Shown here: positions 61,941 to 64,000 of the stretch, piece after piece | How the letters are laid out: every line of letters starts with the position of its first letter | Position numbering within the stretch: position 1 is the stretch's first letter | From: UBA2767 sp965228625 | GTDB taxonomy: Bacteria > Pseudomonadota > Alphaproteobacteria > Rhizobiales > Methyloligellaceae | Reading direction: 5' to 3' | Length of the DNA stretch: 64,000 nt | Assembly (NCBI GenBank): GCA_965228625.1 | Contig: OZ245829.1 | Span: 248,001 to 312,000, forward strand | Position numbers and translations under genes: made by a program | The notes under the pieces: model-generated | The model's input: the letters and a program-made list of their open reading frames with translations, nothing else | Database searches by the model: none | Told to the model about the DNA's origin: nothing

Positions 61941-63302
61941 TCAGTTTTGTGGGCGTCGGACAGGGGCAACGCTTGGGAATGGAAACGGAAGCGGGACGGG
62001 ACGAGAACGCCTGGATGCCGTGCGGACGCCCGGGGCCGCGCGTCGGCGCGCGTACCAGGCCCGGAGAGCGCGCCGGACAGGCCGGCACCGCGGCAGCAGA
62101 AGCAGCAGGGAAATGAGTGTGGGTCCGGGATCACGCCAGCTCCAGACCATCTGAATGTCGGCGGCGAGCGCTGACCTCACGGCGCTCAAGGTCCAGACTG
62201 CGGCTTCACGCAGCGAGACCGCTCCGTCGAGCGCGGCATATTTGGCGGCGAGCAAGTCACCATCGCTCCAGGCATAGCGCAGACCTGGCTTCGCAACGCA
62301 GGACGCCGTCGATGGGGTTGGGGATGTCTGATCGCACGCCCCCCGGCCGAGTTCGACGGCCAGCCGGCTCAAGGGCAACCCGGCGCGTTCCGCAACGGCG
62401 TGGCTGCCGGAGACGCGCGGATTGAGTTCCAGAAAACACCGTTTGCCGCTTTCCGGATCGACAATGAACTGCGCGAGGCCGATCCCGGTGTAGTTCGTCG
62501 CGGCGACGAGCTTCTCCGTATCCGCGACGAGCGCGCTGTCGGGCTGTTCGGTCAGTCCGTCGACGGCAAGGCCAGTTCCATCCGGAGCGTTTGTGCGCAG
62601 GATTTGCGTCTGACCGACGCCGATGAGACGGCCTTCATGCGCGGCGAAGTAGATGTTGCGCCGCCTCCCGGTAGCAAACCGCTGGAGCAGCAGGGCTGAA
62701 TGACCTTCAGGCCAGCCCGGCAATGCGTCTGTGAGTGCCGCCATGTCCCTGCAGATGAGCGCCTTGCGACCGGCAAGACGCGCCGTCGTGCCGGTGCCCC
62801 GTACCGTCAGCGGAAAACCGATCTCCCGCGCAGCGCGCAACAGCGATGTCCGGTCTGCGACGTGAGCGAAAGGCAGTGTGGGAACGTCCTGCTCCTGTGC
62901 CAGCTTGAGGGCGGCAGGCTTGTCGGTAAATGTTCTCACCACGGCGCAGTGTGGCGATGCGAGTTTGGCACGGGATCGAATCTCTTCTTCGTGTGCCGCC
63001 AGAAACAGCGTGAACTCTTCCGTGACCGGTAGGACCGCCTCGATATCGGACCGGACGCTGAGCAACTCCATCAACGCTCGAAGAAAGCCCGCTTCGTCAT
63101 CCGTGAGCGCTGGGTGGTCCCAATGCTCGTCTACATACCGACTGCAATGAGCGCCCAGCGGCTCACCCCCGGTGCCCGCCATGACCCGGATGCCGTCCGC
63201 GGACAGGGCCCGCGCAACCGCTATCGCCGGGCGGTAGTTTCCAAGAAGGAGGACAGTCCGCCTCGGCGCATGTCCGGCCTGGATTGCATCCGCATCGGTC
63301 AT
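61941..63302 (-). CDS. ATP-grasp ligase
   Basis: 453 residues. ATP-grasp order: RRTVLLLGNYRPAIAVARAL (N-domain), then VRTFTDKPAALKLAQEQDVPTLPFA, SALLLQRFATGRRRNIYFA and the metal-binding CFLELNPRVSGSHAVAERAGLPL. Such enzymes join a carboxylate to an amine or thiol through an acyl-phosphate. A C-terminal basic region after residue 390 is extra. Start codon overlaps the upstream membrane gene stop (63299-63302). Substrate unknown. Confidence 0.88.
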   Translation of the reverse strand: MTDADAIQAGHAPRRTVLLLGNYRPAIAVARALSADGIRVMAGTGGEPLGAHCSRYVDEHWDHPALTDDEAGFLRALMELLSVRSDIEAVLPVTEEFTLFLAAHEEEIRSRAKLASPHCAVVRTFTDKPAALKLAQEQDVPTLPFAHVADRTSLLRAAREIGFPLTVRGTGTTARLAGRKALICRDMAALTDALPGWPEGHSALLLQRFATGRRRNIYFAAHEGRLIGVGQTQILRTNAPDGTGLAVDGLTEQPDSALVADTEKLVAATNYTGIGLAQFIVDPESGKRCFLELNPRVSGSHAVAERAGLPLSRLAVELGRGACDQTSPTPSTASCVAKPGLRYAWSDGDLLAAKYAALDGAVSLREAAVWTLSAVRSALAADIQMVWSWRDPGPTLISLLLLLPRCRPVRRALRAWYARRRAAPGVRTASRRSRPVPLPFPFPSVAPVRRPQN

Positions 63303-64000
63303 CGCACCGCTCCTGAATTGCGCATGAGCAATTGCCAGGCGGCGGTTGCGTGGAACGAAGCCCAGGCGAATATGCCGCCGAACTTTGCGCCGTCCTCGAT
63401 CAGAATTCGCACCGGGGCATCGCTGTGAAACAGAGAGTCAACGACAACACTGATCGCAAGCAGCACAATGGCGGCTGCGAGCAGTCCATAACGGCATTTC
63501 AGGATCTGCCGCCAGGAGAGCAGAAGATAGGCGGCACCGCACAATCCGTACGCCGCATACGTAACCGGCTGTGAGACACCGAATGCCGGCAGCACGTTGT
63601 CATGCACGAGGAAAAGATCATCGACCGTAAACAATCCGGTCAGCAATCCGGCCGAAGCCATAAACGCCGCTTCAGCCGTTGGGCGCCCCCGCGTGTAGAG
63701 AACAGCAGCCGTGAACAGGCAAACCGCAGTGGCCGCGGCCCATAGCAGAACGCCGAGATTGGAGATCGCGCCGTGATAGACCTTGCAGCATGCGGTGATC
63801 GTTTCCGCGACGGCCAGCGGATCGCGCAGCAGATCCGCAGGGGAAACCCAGGGCTGGGCGGAAACGCCGATCATCAGCGCCAGTGGGGGGAGCAGCGTCA
63901 GCGCCCAGATCAACGGACCATACGCCGTGGCGCGCGCGGTCTCCTGCAATGTCGCGCGCATGTCGCTAATCACATTCGCCGTGATGGTGGTTGAACGCAT
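63299..64000 (-). CDS. Polytopic membrane protein (reaches window edge)
   Basis: At least 233 residues with about six helices (LIWALTLLPPLALMIGVSA, ISNLGVLLWAAATAVCLFTAAVLY, AAFMASAGLLTGLFTVDDLFLVHDNVL, and others). DDLFLVHD is a polar patch between helices. A Met codon coincides with the last base of the window, so the true start may lie outside. First visible gene of the coupled operon; no family recognised. Confidence 0.7.
   Translation of the reverse strand: MRSTTITANVISDMRATLQETARATAYGPLIWALTLLPPLALMIGVSAQPWVSPADLLRDPLAVAETITACCKVYHGAISNLGVLLWAAATAVCLFTAAVLYTRGRPTAEAAFMASAGLLTGLFTVDDLFLVHDNVLPAFGVSQPVTYAAYGLCGAAYLLLSWRQILKCRYGLLAAAIVLLAISVVVDSLFHSDAPVRILIEDGAKFGGIFAWASFHATAAWQLLMRNSGAVR

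Overview
The window reads as chromosomal DNA of a high-GC alphaproteobacterium, probably of the Hyphomicrobiales/Rhodospirillales kind. The evidence is gene content: a phasin-like granule protein, dodecin, Coq7, a DUF1289 protein, SBP56-type methanethiol oxidase, a DUF6362 protein and GcvT-fused FAD amine dehydrogenase. I could not place it to genus. I saw no rRNA, tRNA, CRISPR array or complete insertion sequence. Coding density is high, and most genes sit in small operons of two to four.

Layout. 1-2216: the 3' end of a 4,5-dihydroxyphthalate decarboxylase-like gene, a DUF6362 gene, two 149-bp direct repeats with a third partial copy, and an S24 (CI/LexA-like) self-cleaving repressor preceded by three operator-like 16-mers. 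2275-8543: phasin-like protein, secreted SH3 and LprI-MliC proteins, dodecin, an AraC regulator and a monooxygenase-like protein. 8591-11972: a four-gene operon of an isocitrate-lyase/PEP-mutase-family lyase, a paralogous LeuC-LeuD pair and a SnoaL-like protein. It looks like a catabolic hydratase-lyase route (for example dimethylmaleate type) rather than leucine synthesis. 12205-20912: secreted proteins (one with a gamma-glutamylcyclotransferase-like fold), glutaminase-SRPBCC-cupin operon, periplasmic Ntn hydrolase, nucleosidase, CoA-transferase and matrixin-type protease.

20988-29447 is an accessory-looking stretch: an orphan protein, a 1151-residue SAM-cyclase-ATPase-TPR regulator, then an operon of an M15-like peptidase, an M43 metalloprotease and a small protein, none with a signal peptide. 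A 29% GC divergent promoter region separates these from a membrane-anchored trypsin-like protein whose catalytic His and Asp are replaced. 29542-45000: membrane GDPD with an apparent ATT start, PBP4-type carboxypeptidase, two LysR regulators each beside a divergent enzyme gene, P450, PspA-like protein, dimethylglycine/sarcosine dehydrogenase-like enzyme, MFS carrier and lactonase-like hydrolase.

44962-47213 holds an amidase whose last 94 bp are repeated, together with a strong hairpin, beyond a low-GC membrane gene. This is a clear scar of insertion or recombination. 47280-58947: small secreted proteins, two class I amidotransferases, MAPEG protein, thioredoxin-like protein divergent from a four-cysteine MarR regulator, SDR, methyltransferase, glutathione peroxidase-coq7, and methanethiol oxidase with a partner membrane protein. 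59413-64000: a translationally coupled operon (membrane protein, ATP-grasp ligase, FemAB-like acyltransferase, flippase) that looks like an incompletely described surface-molecule assembly system running off the right edge.
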